From positions 1 to 21,274 of the forward strand of contig JAITSE010000058.1 in NCBI GenBank assembly GCA_031288005.1: a DNA stretch of 21,274 bases, in the 5' to 3' direction. The notes under the pieces were generated by a model. That model made no database searches. It saw only the letters and a list, made by a program, of their open reading frames with translations, and was not told the origin of the DNA. This stretch comes from Treponema sp. (GTDB taxonomy: Bacteria > Spirochaetota > Spirochaetia > Treponematales > Breznakiellaceae). Both the position numbers and the translations under genes were made by a program. This document shows positions 8,157-14,824 of the stretch, in pieces (position 1 is the stretch's first letter; each line of letters begins with the position of its first letter).

Positions 8157-8207
8157 AGTTTTGCGGGATAGAAAAATTTTTCACCCAAAAACAATCCGCA
8201 AAACTCC
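8155..8207. repeat. GGAGTTTTGCGG inverted element, copy B (opposite orientation to copy A)
   Basis: The arms at 8155-8166 and 8196-8207 are identical to those of the copy at 5845-5898. The 29-nt loop here is nearly the reverse complement of the loop there (shared core ACCCAAAAACAAT next to the right arm). It lies between the 51-nt palindrome and the hairpin at 8210-8232. Confidence 0.85.
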
Positions 8208-8209
8208 AA

Positions 8210-8232
8210 GCAAAGCGGCTCCGCCGGTTTGC
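8210..8232. repeat. Triloop hairpin, copy 3 (one arm mismatch)
   Basis: The left arm GCAAAGCGGC, loop TCC and right arm GCCGGTTTGC differ from perfect pairing at one position. It is identical to the copy at 8347-8369, and both are followed by ACGGCTCAGGT. Confidence 0.8.
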
Positions 8233-8346
8233 ACGGCTCAGGTATTTATCAGAACCGCTCTGAGACCCGTGAAACCAGCCCGAAGAACCATTGCGGGGAG
8301 TTTTGCGGCCCCAAGGGCCGCTCCGGTCCAACCCGCAAAACTTCAA

Positions 8347-8369
8347 GCAAAGCGGCTCCGCCGGTTTGC
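8347..8369. repeat. Triloop hairpin, copy 4 (one arm mismatch)
   Basis: Same 23 bases as 8210-8232, again preceded by a CCGCAAAACTTCAA box and followed by ACGGCTCAGGT. The shared flanks show that a unit larger than the hairpin was duplicated. Confidence 0.8.
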
Positions 8370-8371
8370 AC

Positions 8372-8460
8372 GGCTCAGGTTTAAGTGAGAGAGACTCTCA
8401 CTCGAGTGGGAGCGGCTCAGGTTTAAGTGAGAGTCTCTCCCACTCGAGTGGGAGCGGCTC
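8372..8460. repeat. Two tandem copies of a unit of about 42-45 bp with internal palindromes
   Basis: The stretch CGGCTCAGGTTTAAGTGAGAG occurs twice (from about 8372 and 8414), and each copy ends in CACTCGAGTGGGAG. Copy 1 contains GTGAGAG/CTCTCAC with loop AGA, and both contain the self-complementary CACTCGAGTG (extended to CCCACTCGAGTGGG in copy 2). Confidence 0.75.
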
Positions 8461-8683
8461 AGGAATACACGGGAATTAGTGGAACCCTACGGGTTCCTTG
8501 GGAGTTTTGCGGCCCCTGCAATCAGGCAAAGCTGAGACCGGAGGTCTCAAGATTGCTTAGGGGTTTTCAAGCGGTCCCCAAGGGCCGCTCTGGTCCAACC
8601 CGCAAAACTCCAAGCATTTTTCCCCGGGGAACAAATCCGGGGAGTTTTTTGACCTACTAAAAAAGCTAACATTCACAAAAGGC

Positions 8684-9786
8684 TCAAAAAACTCCAAGCA
8701 AACCGGCCCCGCCGGTTTGCACGGCCGCGCCGGTCCCGTCCTGGACGCTGCCTGAGACGGTGTACACGGCCTTTACCCCTCCGGCGGCTTTAATGGCTTC
8801 CTCAGTAAGTGAACTGGTTACCGTGTACGCGCCGGATGCATGGGCTGCGCCCGCGGCGTTGCCGATTGAAAAGAGGACGTCGTTATACTGGGGCGCCAGG
8901 GCCGCGGCGCCGGGGCCTTCTATCGCCACTCGCTGGCTCGCAAACTTGAGTACATAGCTGCCGCTCTCTTTTTTTGAGGCAAGAATCAGGGGCGAGAGTC
9001 TCGACAGGTTGAAGGTAACGGTGAAGGAGCTGTCTGAAATGATGCGGGGCAGGCCCTGCTTTGCGCCCGTCGTCGGGCTGATGCTAATGCTCCGGCTCAC
9101 GGGGTTCACGGTAAGTTCCGTTTCTTTGCCCGGCACGCCGCCGTTGGCGGAACCTGTATCAGCGTCAAGGCCGGCGGCGGTGAAGGTGAAGTCGTTTTTA
9201 TCGCCGATTGCGTTGTTCCCGCCGCTTGGGATGTCCCACTGGGGGGTGATGGACTTCATGGTTATGACAATCGTGTTCTTCACGCCTTTCTCAATGGTGT
9301 TGTTCAGGGCGTATCCCGCGGCCAGAAGAACGTCGCCGTATCCCGCAAGGAGCAGCACGTCATAGGTGACGCCGGGCATGACGCTGACGCTTATGAAGCT
9401 GTCGCCGGCTTTGGCTTCGGCTTTGTAGGATGGCTGGGTGTTTACGGGGTTTGTGTCTGGCGAGGGAGTTTGAGTCCGGAATAGGACTTCGTAGTTGTCA
9501 ACGTCGTTTTTTGTAAAGGAGGGGTTAAGCGATCGTGATACGGAAGAGCGTGAAATAGAGGTTACAGGGTCTGACCCCCCCCCCCCCCGGCGGGGAGCGG
9601 CACGGTTACGGCCACGAGGCCGTCCGCGTCCTGGAACAGAGCCGCGGGGTCTGCGCCTTGCGCCGCGCCGGGAGCGGAGGGGTAGGAGCAGCCTGTCAGG
9701 ATCATCGCAAGGGACCCGCCGAAGAGGATGCCGAAGGCCGCCAGTCCGGCGTAGAGAAGGTTTTTTTCATTTCTAGGAACATACAT
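8684..9786 (-). CDS. Predicted surface lipoprotein, reading frame broken at a 14-G tract (phase-variation candidate) and truncated 3'
   Basis: Translation from ATG 9786 (AGAGGAGAG a few nt upstream) gives a lipoprotein signal: basic N-terminus, hydrophobic core and lipobox ILTGC with Cys33. After residues VPLPAGGGGG the frame ends 3 codons later at 9562. If one G is added to the G tract (9575-9588 on the + strand), the frame instead continues through SDPVTSISRSS and a Ser/Thr/Ala-rich, beta-type ectodomain down to the stop at 8684, about 367 residues in all. Near the end, KAVYTVSGSVQDGTGAAV resembles the start of a carboxypeptidase-regulatory-like beta domain, but it stops after 12 more residues encoded by the palindrome at 8698-8720, so the original 3' end is probably lost. 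Function unknown; surface display is inferred from the signal. Confidence 0.7.
8698..8720. repeat. Triloop hairpin, copy 5, inside the lipoprotein 3' end
   Basis: The left arm GCAAACCGGC, loop CCC and right arm GCCGGTTTGC give a perfect 10-bp stem. It overlaps the last codons of the minus-strand lipoprotein gene and therefore encodes its final residues. Confidence 0.85.
9575..9588. repeat. Homopolymer tract C14 (+) / G14 (-)
   Basis: Fourteen consecutive C on the + strand lie within the lipoprotein reading frame (G14 in sense). The G count decides the frame: 12 or 15 G gives the full-length protein, while 13 or 14 gives early stops. The tract is the extended arm of a GGGTCTGACCC palindrome at about 9566-9578. 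Confidence 0.9.
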
Positions 9787-9799
9787 AGAACTCTCCTCT

Positions 9800-9822
9800 G
9801 CAATCAGGCGATGCCTGATTGC
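9800..9822. repeat. Triloop hairpin, copy 6, in the lipoprotein 5' leader
   Basis: The left arm GCAATCAGGC, loop GAT and right arm GCCTGATTGC form a perfect stem. In the minus-strand transcript it would end immediately before the AGAGGAGAG ribosome binding site of the lipoprotein, so it could affect translation. Confidence 0.85.
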
Positions 9823-9857
9823 GTTTGAATTCCCTCTCAAAAGCGGGGTTTATCTTA

Positions 9858-9886
9858 ACTCTAAATGATATTTCAGAATATTGCAA
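9858..9886 (-). promoter_or_regulatory. Possible promoter for the lipoprotein gene
   Basis: TTGCAA (9881-9886, read on the minus strand) and TAGAGT (9858-9863) are 17 bp apart. The -35 box is good and the -10 box is weak. The AT-rich 16-bp tandem array starts just upstream of the -35 box, where an UP element would lie. Confidence 0.3.
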
Positions 9887-9898
9887 ATTTTTTTTAAA

Positions 9899-9984
9899 GA
9901 AAAACTTGTTTTTCAAAAAACTTGTTTTTCAAAAAACTTGTTTTTCAAAAAACTTGTTTTTCAAAAAACTTGTTTTTCAAAAAT
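9899..9984. repeat. Tandem array of a 16-bp A/T-rich unit, five copies
   Basis: The word CTTGTTTTTC recurs at 9905, 9921, 9937, 9953 and 9969, exactly 16 bp apart; the unit is AAAAAACTTGTTTTTC. Each unit is nearly self-complementary (AAAAAC/GTTTTT). The period is not a multiple of three, and the frames it opens are not protein-like. Confidence 0.93.
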
Positions 9985-10036
9985 GTAAATATTTCCGGTT
10001 TTAGACCTGCATACTGAGAGATTAAATGAGAGCCGT

Positions 10037-10059
10037 GCAAACCGGCGGAGCCGGTTTGC
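10037..10059. repeat. Triloop hairpin, copy 7
   Basis: The left arm GCAAACCGGC, loop GGA and right arm GCCGGTTTGC are perfectly paired. It is identical in the arms to the copy at 8698-8720, with a different loop. Confidence 0.85.
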
Positions 10060-10102
10060 AAGGAACCATCGGTTCTACGAACCGCGCAGCGGTTCCAAGA
10101 GC

Positions 10103-10162
10103 CTGTCTCAAAACCATCAGAAACTTTGTTTCCGAGCGCTTTAGCGCTCGGTTTTGGGACAG
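10103..10162. repeat. Long stem CTGTCTCAAAACC / GGTTTTGGGACAG with an inner hairpin
   Basis: The outer 13-nt arms pair with a single T-G wobble, and the inner CGAGCGCT/AGCGCTCG makes a second perfect stem. A related structure with the same wobble position lies at 17649-17690. No T-run follows, so it is not a clear terminator. Confidence 0.7.
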
Positions 10163-10203
10163 TCTCAATTTAGTAGAATAAGTTCGTAAAATAAGCGTAT
10201 AGT

Positions 10204-10218
10204 GGACTTGTTCGCCGG
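10204..10218 (+). repeat. TTGTTC dispersed element, copy a
   Basis: GGACTTGTTCGCCGG followed by GGAAACAGCGGAAACATCG lies directly upstream of the aminotransferase gene. Related ends occur at 15044, 17248, 17363, 19491, 19581, 19623 and 21208. The frame through it could extend the aminotransferase N-terminus, but this is repeat sequence and not conserved protein. Confidence 0.6.
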
Positions 10219-10255
10219 AAACAGCGGAAACATCGATAAATCATGGAGAAATAAC

Positions 10256-11338
10256 ATGGCGTTTTCATTAAATTCTTATCCCATAATGTACCGGGCCCGG
10301 TATTCCCCCCAGGGCTGGACGGAAGAGTACCTCGAAAAACCGCATAAAACCCAGGAGGAAGAAGCCCGGCTTGATGAAAAAGAAGCCGCGGCCCTGGCGG
10401 AGTCCCGCAATTTCTTTGACGATATGCCTCTGATATCCTACACATCTCAATATGGCTTAGGCTGCTTTGAGGGTCTGAAGGCCCTGCCCCAAAAGAGTGG
10501 CGGCCTGGCGGTTTTCAGGCCGGAGCAGAATGCGGCCCGCTTTCACCGCTCCATGAAAGGGCTCTATATGCCGCCCTTCCCGGAGGAGCTTTTTATAAAA
10601 GCCGTGAAGGAAACGGTAAGGCGGAACGCGGCGCTGGGCTTCTCGATTCCCTATAACGCCGAATGGGAAAAAGACTCGTTTATAAACGCCTCTTCGATCT
10701 ATATCCGGCCCTTCTCCTACTCCGAAGGCGGCATCGGGGTGAATATTTCTAAAAACCCCTGGGTGATCATCGCCCTCTCCCCGGTGAGCGCCTATTTTTC
10801 CCAGGCTAGTTCCGGCGCGCTTGTTACAGGACGGATTCGAGCGGCGCCAAACGGCACGGGCTGGATCAAGGCCGCATCCAACTACGTAATCTCCGCCCTG
10901 GCCAAGCACGAGGCCGCGGAGGCGGGCTTCATGGAGTGCATCTTTCTTGACGCGGTGGAGCGGAAATACATCGAAGAAGGTTCGTCCTGCAATATTTTCT
11001 TTTATCTTAACTCAGGCGAGCTTGTTACCCCCGCTCTGGGGGACACGGTACTTCCAGGGATCACCCGCTCCAGCATCATAGAGCTGGCCCGGGACCGGGG
11101 CGTCCGGGTTTCGGAGAGAAAAATCGCCATAGACGAGGCCCTCACTGAGGCCCGGGAGTGTTTTGTCAGCGGCACCGCTGCCGGGGCCACGCCCATCGAT
11201 TCCCTCACATATCAGGGAAAAACGACGGTCTTCAACAAGGGCGAAGTTGGGGAACTCACCGCGGAGATCCGGGATGTCCTCAAGGGCATACAGTATGGAA
11301 TCCTTCCGGACACAAAAAACTGGCTTTCAGTCTGCTAA
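10256..11338 (+). CDS. ilvE: Branched-chain amino acid aminotransferase (class IV PLP fold)
   Basis: This enzyme interconverts Leu, Ile and Val with their 2-oxo acids using glutamate/2-oxoglutarate, in the cytoplasm. From ATG 10256 (GGAGA 7 nt upstream) the protein has 360 residues, typical of the longer, eukaryote-like BCAT group. Features are YTSQYGLGCFEGLKA (62-76), an SIYIRPFSY stretch (147-155), the PLP lysine Lys205 in GWIKAASNY, IEEGSSCNIFF (239-249) with the cofactor-binding Glu, GITRSSI (268-274) and SGTAAGATPI (305-314). An upstream in-frame ATG at 10202 would add 18 residues encoded by a dispersed repeat, so it was not chosen. purM begins 68 bp downstream. No other ilv or leu gene is present. 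Confidence 0.93.
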   Translation: MAFSLNSYPIMYRARYSPQGWTEEYLEKPHKTQEEEARLDEKEAAALAESRNFFDDMPLISYTSQYGLGCFEGLKALPQKSGGLAVFRPEQNAARFHRSMKGLYMPPFPEELFIKAVKETVRRNAALGFSIPYNAEWEKDSFINASSIYIRPFSYSEGGIGVNISKNPWVIIALSPVSAYFSQASSGALVTGRIRAAPNGTGWIKAASNYVISALAKHEAAEAGFMECIFLDAVERKYIEEGSSCNIFFYLNSGELVTPALGDTVLPGITRSSIIELARDRGVRVSERKIAIDEALTEARECFVSGTAAGATPIDSLTYQGKTTVFNKGEVGELTAEIRDVLKGIQYGILPDTKNWLSVC

Positions 11339-11406
11339 GCGATTTGGGTCCAGCAGCTTGCGGCGGTTTTATAGCCAAAAAGTCAGAATTTTCTTAGGAT
11401 GTAATC

Positions 11407-12507
11407 ATGGATTATAAAAAAGCCGGAGTGAATATCGAGGAAGGATACCGGGCGGTGGAGAAGTACCGGGAGCTGGCCGCGGAAACCGCGAATGCCGCGG
11501 CTCTTGGGGGCATTGGCGCTTTTGCGGGAATGTTCTCTTTGAAGGACTTTATCAGCGCCGCCGGCGGTATGGAGGAGCCGGTTCTGGTTTCCGGGACCGA
11601 CGGCGTGGGAACAAAACTTGCCGTGGCCTTAGCCATGAAAAAATACGGCGCCGTGGGCATTGACTGCGTGGCAATGTGCGTAAACGACATCCTCTGTCAT
11701 GGGGCGCGGCCCCTTTTCTTTTTGGATTACCTGGCCTGCGGCAGGCTGGATGCGGACACGGCCGCGGAGCTTGTGGGGGGCGCGGCGCGGGCCTGCAAGG
11801 AGACGGGCTGCGTACTCCTTGGCGGAGAGACCGCGGAGATGCCGGGTTTCTATGATGAAGGTAAGTACGACATCGCCGGTTTCGCCGTGGGCATTGTGGA
11901 CAGAAAGCGCATCGTGGACGGCGGAAATATCCGGGAAGGGGACGCCCTTGTCGGGCTGGCTTCGTCGGGGCCCCATTCTAACGGCTTCAGTCTCATACGA
12001 AAAGTCCTGCCTGATCTGAACGAGGATTTCGGCGGCGCGCCCCTGGGCCTGGCTCTGCTGGAGCCGACCCGGCTTTACGTTAAGCCCGTGCTGGGCCTTA
12101 TGGAAAGAGTGGAAATCCGGGGCATGGCCCACATCACCGGGGGCGGCTTCTACGAAAATATCCCCCGGATGTTTCACTCCGCCTGCGGCAGGGTCCTGGA
12201 CGCGGTGATTCGCGTAGGCTCCTGGACAATTCCGCCCATCTTTGCCCGCATAGCCTGGGGCATAAAGAGCGGCGGGCTTTCAGGCGATGCGGCCTGTAAA
12301 GCGGGAGCGGAACTGCTGGAAAAGGACGAGGGCCTGCGGCGGTTGATGTTTAACACTTTTAACATGGGAATAGGATTCGTAATTGCCCTGGACAGGGCGG
12401 AGCTCCCCAAAGCCCTGGAATATTTAAACGGCTCAGGTTTCCCCGCCTGGGAAATAGGCCGGGTGGAAGCGGGGAAAGGGGCCGCGGGGAAAACGCGCTT
12501 TGAGTGA
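11407..12507 (+). CDS. purM: Phosphoribosylformylglycinamidine cyclo-ligase (AIR synthetase)
   Basis: PurM closes FGAM to AIR with ATP, step 5 of purine synthesis. The 366-residue protein starts MDYKKAGVNIEEG, the standard family start. It carries SGTDGVGTK (62-70), DCVAMCVNDILCHGA (86-100), LGGETAEMPG (138-147), an SSGPHSNGFSLIRK segment and HITGGGFYENIPR, and ends with MFNTFNMGIG typical of the C-terminal domain. An AGGA-type ribosome binding site lies a few nt before the ATG. It is the first of three consecutive purine genes, with 28 bp to purN. Confidence 0.97.
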   Translation: MDYKKAGVNIEEGYRAVEKYRELAAETANAAALGGIGAFAGMFSLKDFISAAGGMEEPVLVSGTDGVGTKLAVALAMKKYGAVGIDCVAMCVNDILCHGARPLFFLDYLACGRLDADTAAELVGGAARACKETGCVLLGGETAEMPGFYDEGKYDIAGFAVGIVDRKRIVDGGNIREGDALVGLASSGPHSNGFSLIRKVLPDLNEDFGGAPLGLALLEPTRLYVKPVLGLMERVEIRGMAHITGGGFYENIPRMFHSACGRVLDAVIRVGSWTIPPIFARIAWGIKSGGLSGDAACKAGAELLEKDEGLRRLMFNTFNMGIGFVIALDRAELPKALEYLNGSGFPAWEIGRVEAGKGAAGKTRFE

Positions 12508-12535
12508 AAGCCTGCCTTAAAAAACCTGGAGTTTT

Positions 12536-13138
12536 ATGAATATTCTTATTTTGGTTTCAGGGAACGGGAGCAATCTTCAGGCCCTGATAGACGCGGAAAG
12601 ATCAGCCGGCCTGGGCCGAGGAAAGATAGCGGGAGTTATCGCGGATCGCGGGGAGGCTTTCGCCTTGAAACGGGCTCAGGCCGCGGGGATACCTTGCTTT
12701 ACCGAAGCGCCGCGGCCGGACCTTCCCAAAGAGGAGAGGCGGCGGGATCTCTCGAATCGTATTCTCAGGCGGGCCCTTGAGATGGACGCGGAGCTGATCA
12801 TTCTGGCGGGATTTCTTTCGATCCTTGAAGGGGATATTATCGAAACCTTCCGGGGCCGGATCATCAATCTGCACCCGAGCCTGCTTCCCAAATTTGGGGG
12901 ACCGGGAATGTACGGCGAAAAGGTACACCGGGCGGTACTGGATGCGGGGGAAAAGGAATCGGGCTGCACGGTGCATTTTGTAGACGCGGGCACAGACACG
13001 GGACCTGTCATCCTCAAGCGGAAGGTTCCGGTTATGCCGGGGGACAGTCCCTCTTCCCTTGCGGAGCGGATACATAAAGAAGAGCATACCGCCATTGTGG
13101 AAGCGGCGGTCTTGCTCATAAAAAAACTTTCAACTTAG
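12536..13138 (+). CDS. purN: Phosphoribosylglycinamide formyltransferase
   Basis: PurN formylates GAR with 10-formyl-tetrahydrofolate (step 3). At 200 residues it has normal length. The phosphate-binding loop SGNGSNLQAL is at 8-17, and the catalytic triad fits Asn111 and His113 in INLHPSLLPKF and Asp154 in VDAGTDTGPVI. It starts 28 bp after purM and stops 12 bp before purH, so the three are very probably one operon. PurN uses the folate route, in contrast to formate-dependent PurT. Confidence 0.96.
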   Translation: MNILILVSGNGSNLQALIDAERSAGLGRGKIAGVIADRGEAFALKRAQAAGIPCFTEAPRPDLPKEERRRDLSNRILRRALEMDAELIILAGFLSILEGDIIETFRGRIINLHPSLLPKFGGPGMYGEKVHRAVLDAGEKESGCTVHFVDAGTDTGPVILKRKVPVMPGDSPSSLAERIHKEEHTAIVEAAVLLIKKLST

Positions 13139-13150
13139 GATGAGGAAATT

Positions 13151-14824
13151 ATGAAACCCAGGGCTTTGATCAGCGTATTTAACAAGGAAGGCGTTGCCGC
13201 TCTCGCTTCTTTTCTGCACGGCGCAGGATGGGAAATTTTGTCTACCGGAGGGACTTCAAAATATTTGCAGGCAGAAGGCGTCCCTGTTACCGATGTGTCC
13301 GCTGTTACAGGATTCCCGGAATGTCTTGACGGCAGGGTCAAGACCCTGCACCCCGCGATCCATGCGGGCCTCCTTGCCCGGCGGGATATGCCGGGCCACA
13401 TGGAAACCCTGGAGGAACTGGGTCTCAAACCGGTAGATTTGGTGTGCGTAAACCTCTATCCCTTTTTTGAGAAGGTCCGGGCGGGGCTTCCCCTGGAAGA
13501 AACCGTGGAGTTCATAGATATAGGCGGGCCGGCCATGCTGCGTTCCGCGGCAAAGAACTACAAGGATGTGATAGTTCTCACGGACCCGGCGGATTATGGT
13601 GAAGCTATGAAATGTCTCAGCGAGGGCGGGGCTGGCGGGGAATTCAGAAAGCGGCTGGCGGGAAAAGTCTTTGTTTTAACCTCTGCCTATGACGCCGCAA
13701 TTGCCCGCTATCTCCTGGATATTGACGAGGCCGGGGCTGACTATCCCGCTTACTGGCCCGTGTCGGCAAAGAAGGCCCAGTCCCTGCGGTACGGCGAAAA
13801 CGGCCACCAGACCGCAGCCCTGTATTTCAACACCGGCAGTCCCGGCGCTCTGCCCTCAATGGAGCAGCTTCACGGCAAAGAACTGAGCTACAACAACATC
13901 CGGGACCTGGACCTGGCCTGGAAAGCCGCCTGCGCCTTTGGTCTCCCCTCTGCCGGAACGCCGCCCCAAGGCGAGGAAGATCTACTGGAACTGGGCCTTT
14001 CCCGCTACCAGGCAGGCTCAGGGGAAGCGCGGGCCGCCTGCGCTGCGGTAAAACACAACACTCCCTGCGGCATCGCTCTGGGAGATTCCCTCTCCGAAGC
14101 CTATGCCAAGACTTTCGCCTGCGATCCTGTTTCTATCTTTGGGGGCATCCTGGCCTGCAATGTCCGTGTTGACGCGGCGACAGCGGAAAGACTTTCGGAA
14201 CTTTTTCTGGAAATAGTTGTTGCCCCGGCCTTTGAAGAAGACGCTCTGGCGATACTCAAAAAAAAGAAGAACCTCCGAATCCTGCGGGCCGCCAAAGCCC
14301 CCAGAGAGAATCGGGAATATATTTCCGTTGACGGCGGCCTTTTAGCGCAGGACGCGGACCGCAGACTGCTTGAGAAATGGGAAGTCGTCACTAAAGCCGC
14401 GCCTCTGCCGGAAGACATTGCGGATCTCATCTTCGGTATGAGGGCCGTGTCATACGTCAAATCCAATGGTATCCTGGTGGTAAAAGACAAGGCCGCCGCG
14501 GGCATAGGGGGCGGCGAAGTGAACCGCATCTGGCCGGCGCGGCAGGCCATTACCAGGAGCGCCGGCGCGGTTGCCGCAGCAGCTAAAGCCGCCGGCGAAA
14601 ATCCCGGAGCGTTTCCGTCAGCCTTTGCCGACGGAAAACCGCCCCGCGTTTTGGCCTCAGACGCATTCTTTCCCTTTCCCGATGTAATAGAAGCCGCCGC
14701 CTCTGCGGGGATCAAAGCCGTAATACAGCCCGGCGGTTCCGTCAACGACAAACTCTCCATTGAAGCCTGCGATAAATATGGAATCGCTATGGTGTTCACC
14801 GGGACAAGGCATTTTAAGCATTAA
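13151..14824 (+). CDS. purH: Bifunctional AICAR transformylase / IMP cyclohydrolase
   Basis: PurH carries out the last two steps to IMP. The N-terminal IMP cyclohydrolase domain (about 1-200) shows STGGTSKYL (31-39), DGRVKTLHP (60-68), VNLYPF (100-105) and IDIGGPAMLRSAAKN (122-136). The transformylase domain holds RYGENGHQ (213-220), KHNTPCG (301-307, with the catalytic Lys-His pair) and the C-terminal FPFPD, IQPGGSVND and GTRHFKH. The length of 557 exceeds the usual 510-530, partly because of an extra segment of about 25-30 residues (roughly 267-295) just before KHNTPCG. GIGGGEVNRIWPARQAI is a divergent form of the usual GIGxGQxxRxxS motif. A weak GTGGCG/CGCCAC stem follows the stop at 14836-14860. 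Confidence 0.95.
   Translation: MKPRALISVFNKEGVAALASFLHGAGWEILSTGGTSKYLQAEGVPVTDVSAVTGFPECLDGRVKTLHPAIHAGLLARRDMPGHMETLEELGLKPVDLVCVNLYPFFEKVRAGLPLEETVEFIDIGGPAMLRSAAKNYKDVIVLTDPADYGEAMKCLSEGGAGGEFRKRLAGKVFVLTSAYDAAIARYLLDIDEAGADYPAYWPVSAKKAQSLRYGENGHQTAALYFNTGSPGALPSMEQLHGKELSYNNIRDLDLAWKAACAFGLPSAGTPPQGEEDLLELGLSRYQAGSGEARAACAAVKHNTPCGIALGDSLSEAYAKTFACDPVSIFGGILACNVRVDAATAERLSELFLEIVVAPAFEEDALAILKKKKNLRILRAAKAPRENREYISVDGGLLAQDADRRLLEKWEVVTKAAPLPEDIADLIFGMRAVSYVKSNGILVVKDKAAAGIGGGEVNRIWPARQAITRSAGAVAAAAKAAGENPGAFPSAFADGKPPRVLASDAFFPFPDVIEAAASAGIKAVIQPGGSVNDKLSIEACDKYGIAMVFTGTRHFKH

Larger units (their letters stand above)
8057..8720. repeat. Dense cluster of nested palindromic repeats
   Basis: About 660 bp consist almost wholly of hairpins. 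In order: GGGGTCAGACCCC (about 8078-8090); a 51-nt palindrome with 24-bp perfect arms (8106-8156); the GGAGTTTTGCGG element (8155-8207); a triloop hairpin (8210-8232); a GCGGCCC/GGGCCGC triloop hairpin (8305-8321); a triloop hairpin (8347-8369); two tandem copies of a roughly 42-45-bp unit (8372-8460); GGAACCC/GGGTTCC with loop TAC (8481-8497); a disrupted GCAATC hairpin with a nested GAGACC/GGTCTC stem (8518-8556); and a perfect triloop hairpin (8698-8720). The sequence CCGCAAAACTYCAAGCA before a hairpin recurs. No protein-coding frame is credible here. Confidence 0.85.
9985..10255. other. Spacer between lipoprotein array and aminotransferase, rich in hairpins
   Basis: It holds the hairpin at 10037-10059, a GGAACC/GGTTC plus CGGTTC/GAACCG group (10062-10096) that matches the site at 15005-15026 in inverted orientation, the long stem at 10103-10162, and the TTGTTC element at 10204-10218. 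No gene is seen. Confidence 0.55.

Noticed and set aside
8427..8660. Small plus-strand frame of 77 codons in the repeat cluster
   Set aside because: It is composed of palindromic repeats and has no ribosome binding site.
8106..8720. CRISPR-like array in the palindrome cluster
   Set aside because: The repeats differ in sequence and spacing, there are no uniform spacers and no cas genes.
10202..10255. Upstream ATG extending the aminotransferase by 18 residues
   Set aside because: The added residues are encoded by a dispersed repeat, and the ATG at 10256 has a ribosome binding site and the expected family N-terminus.
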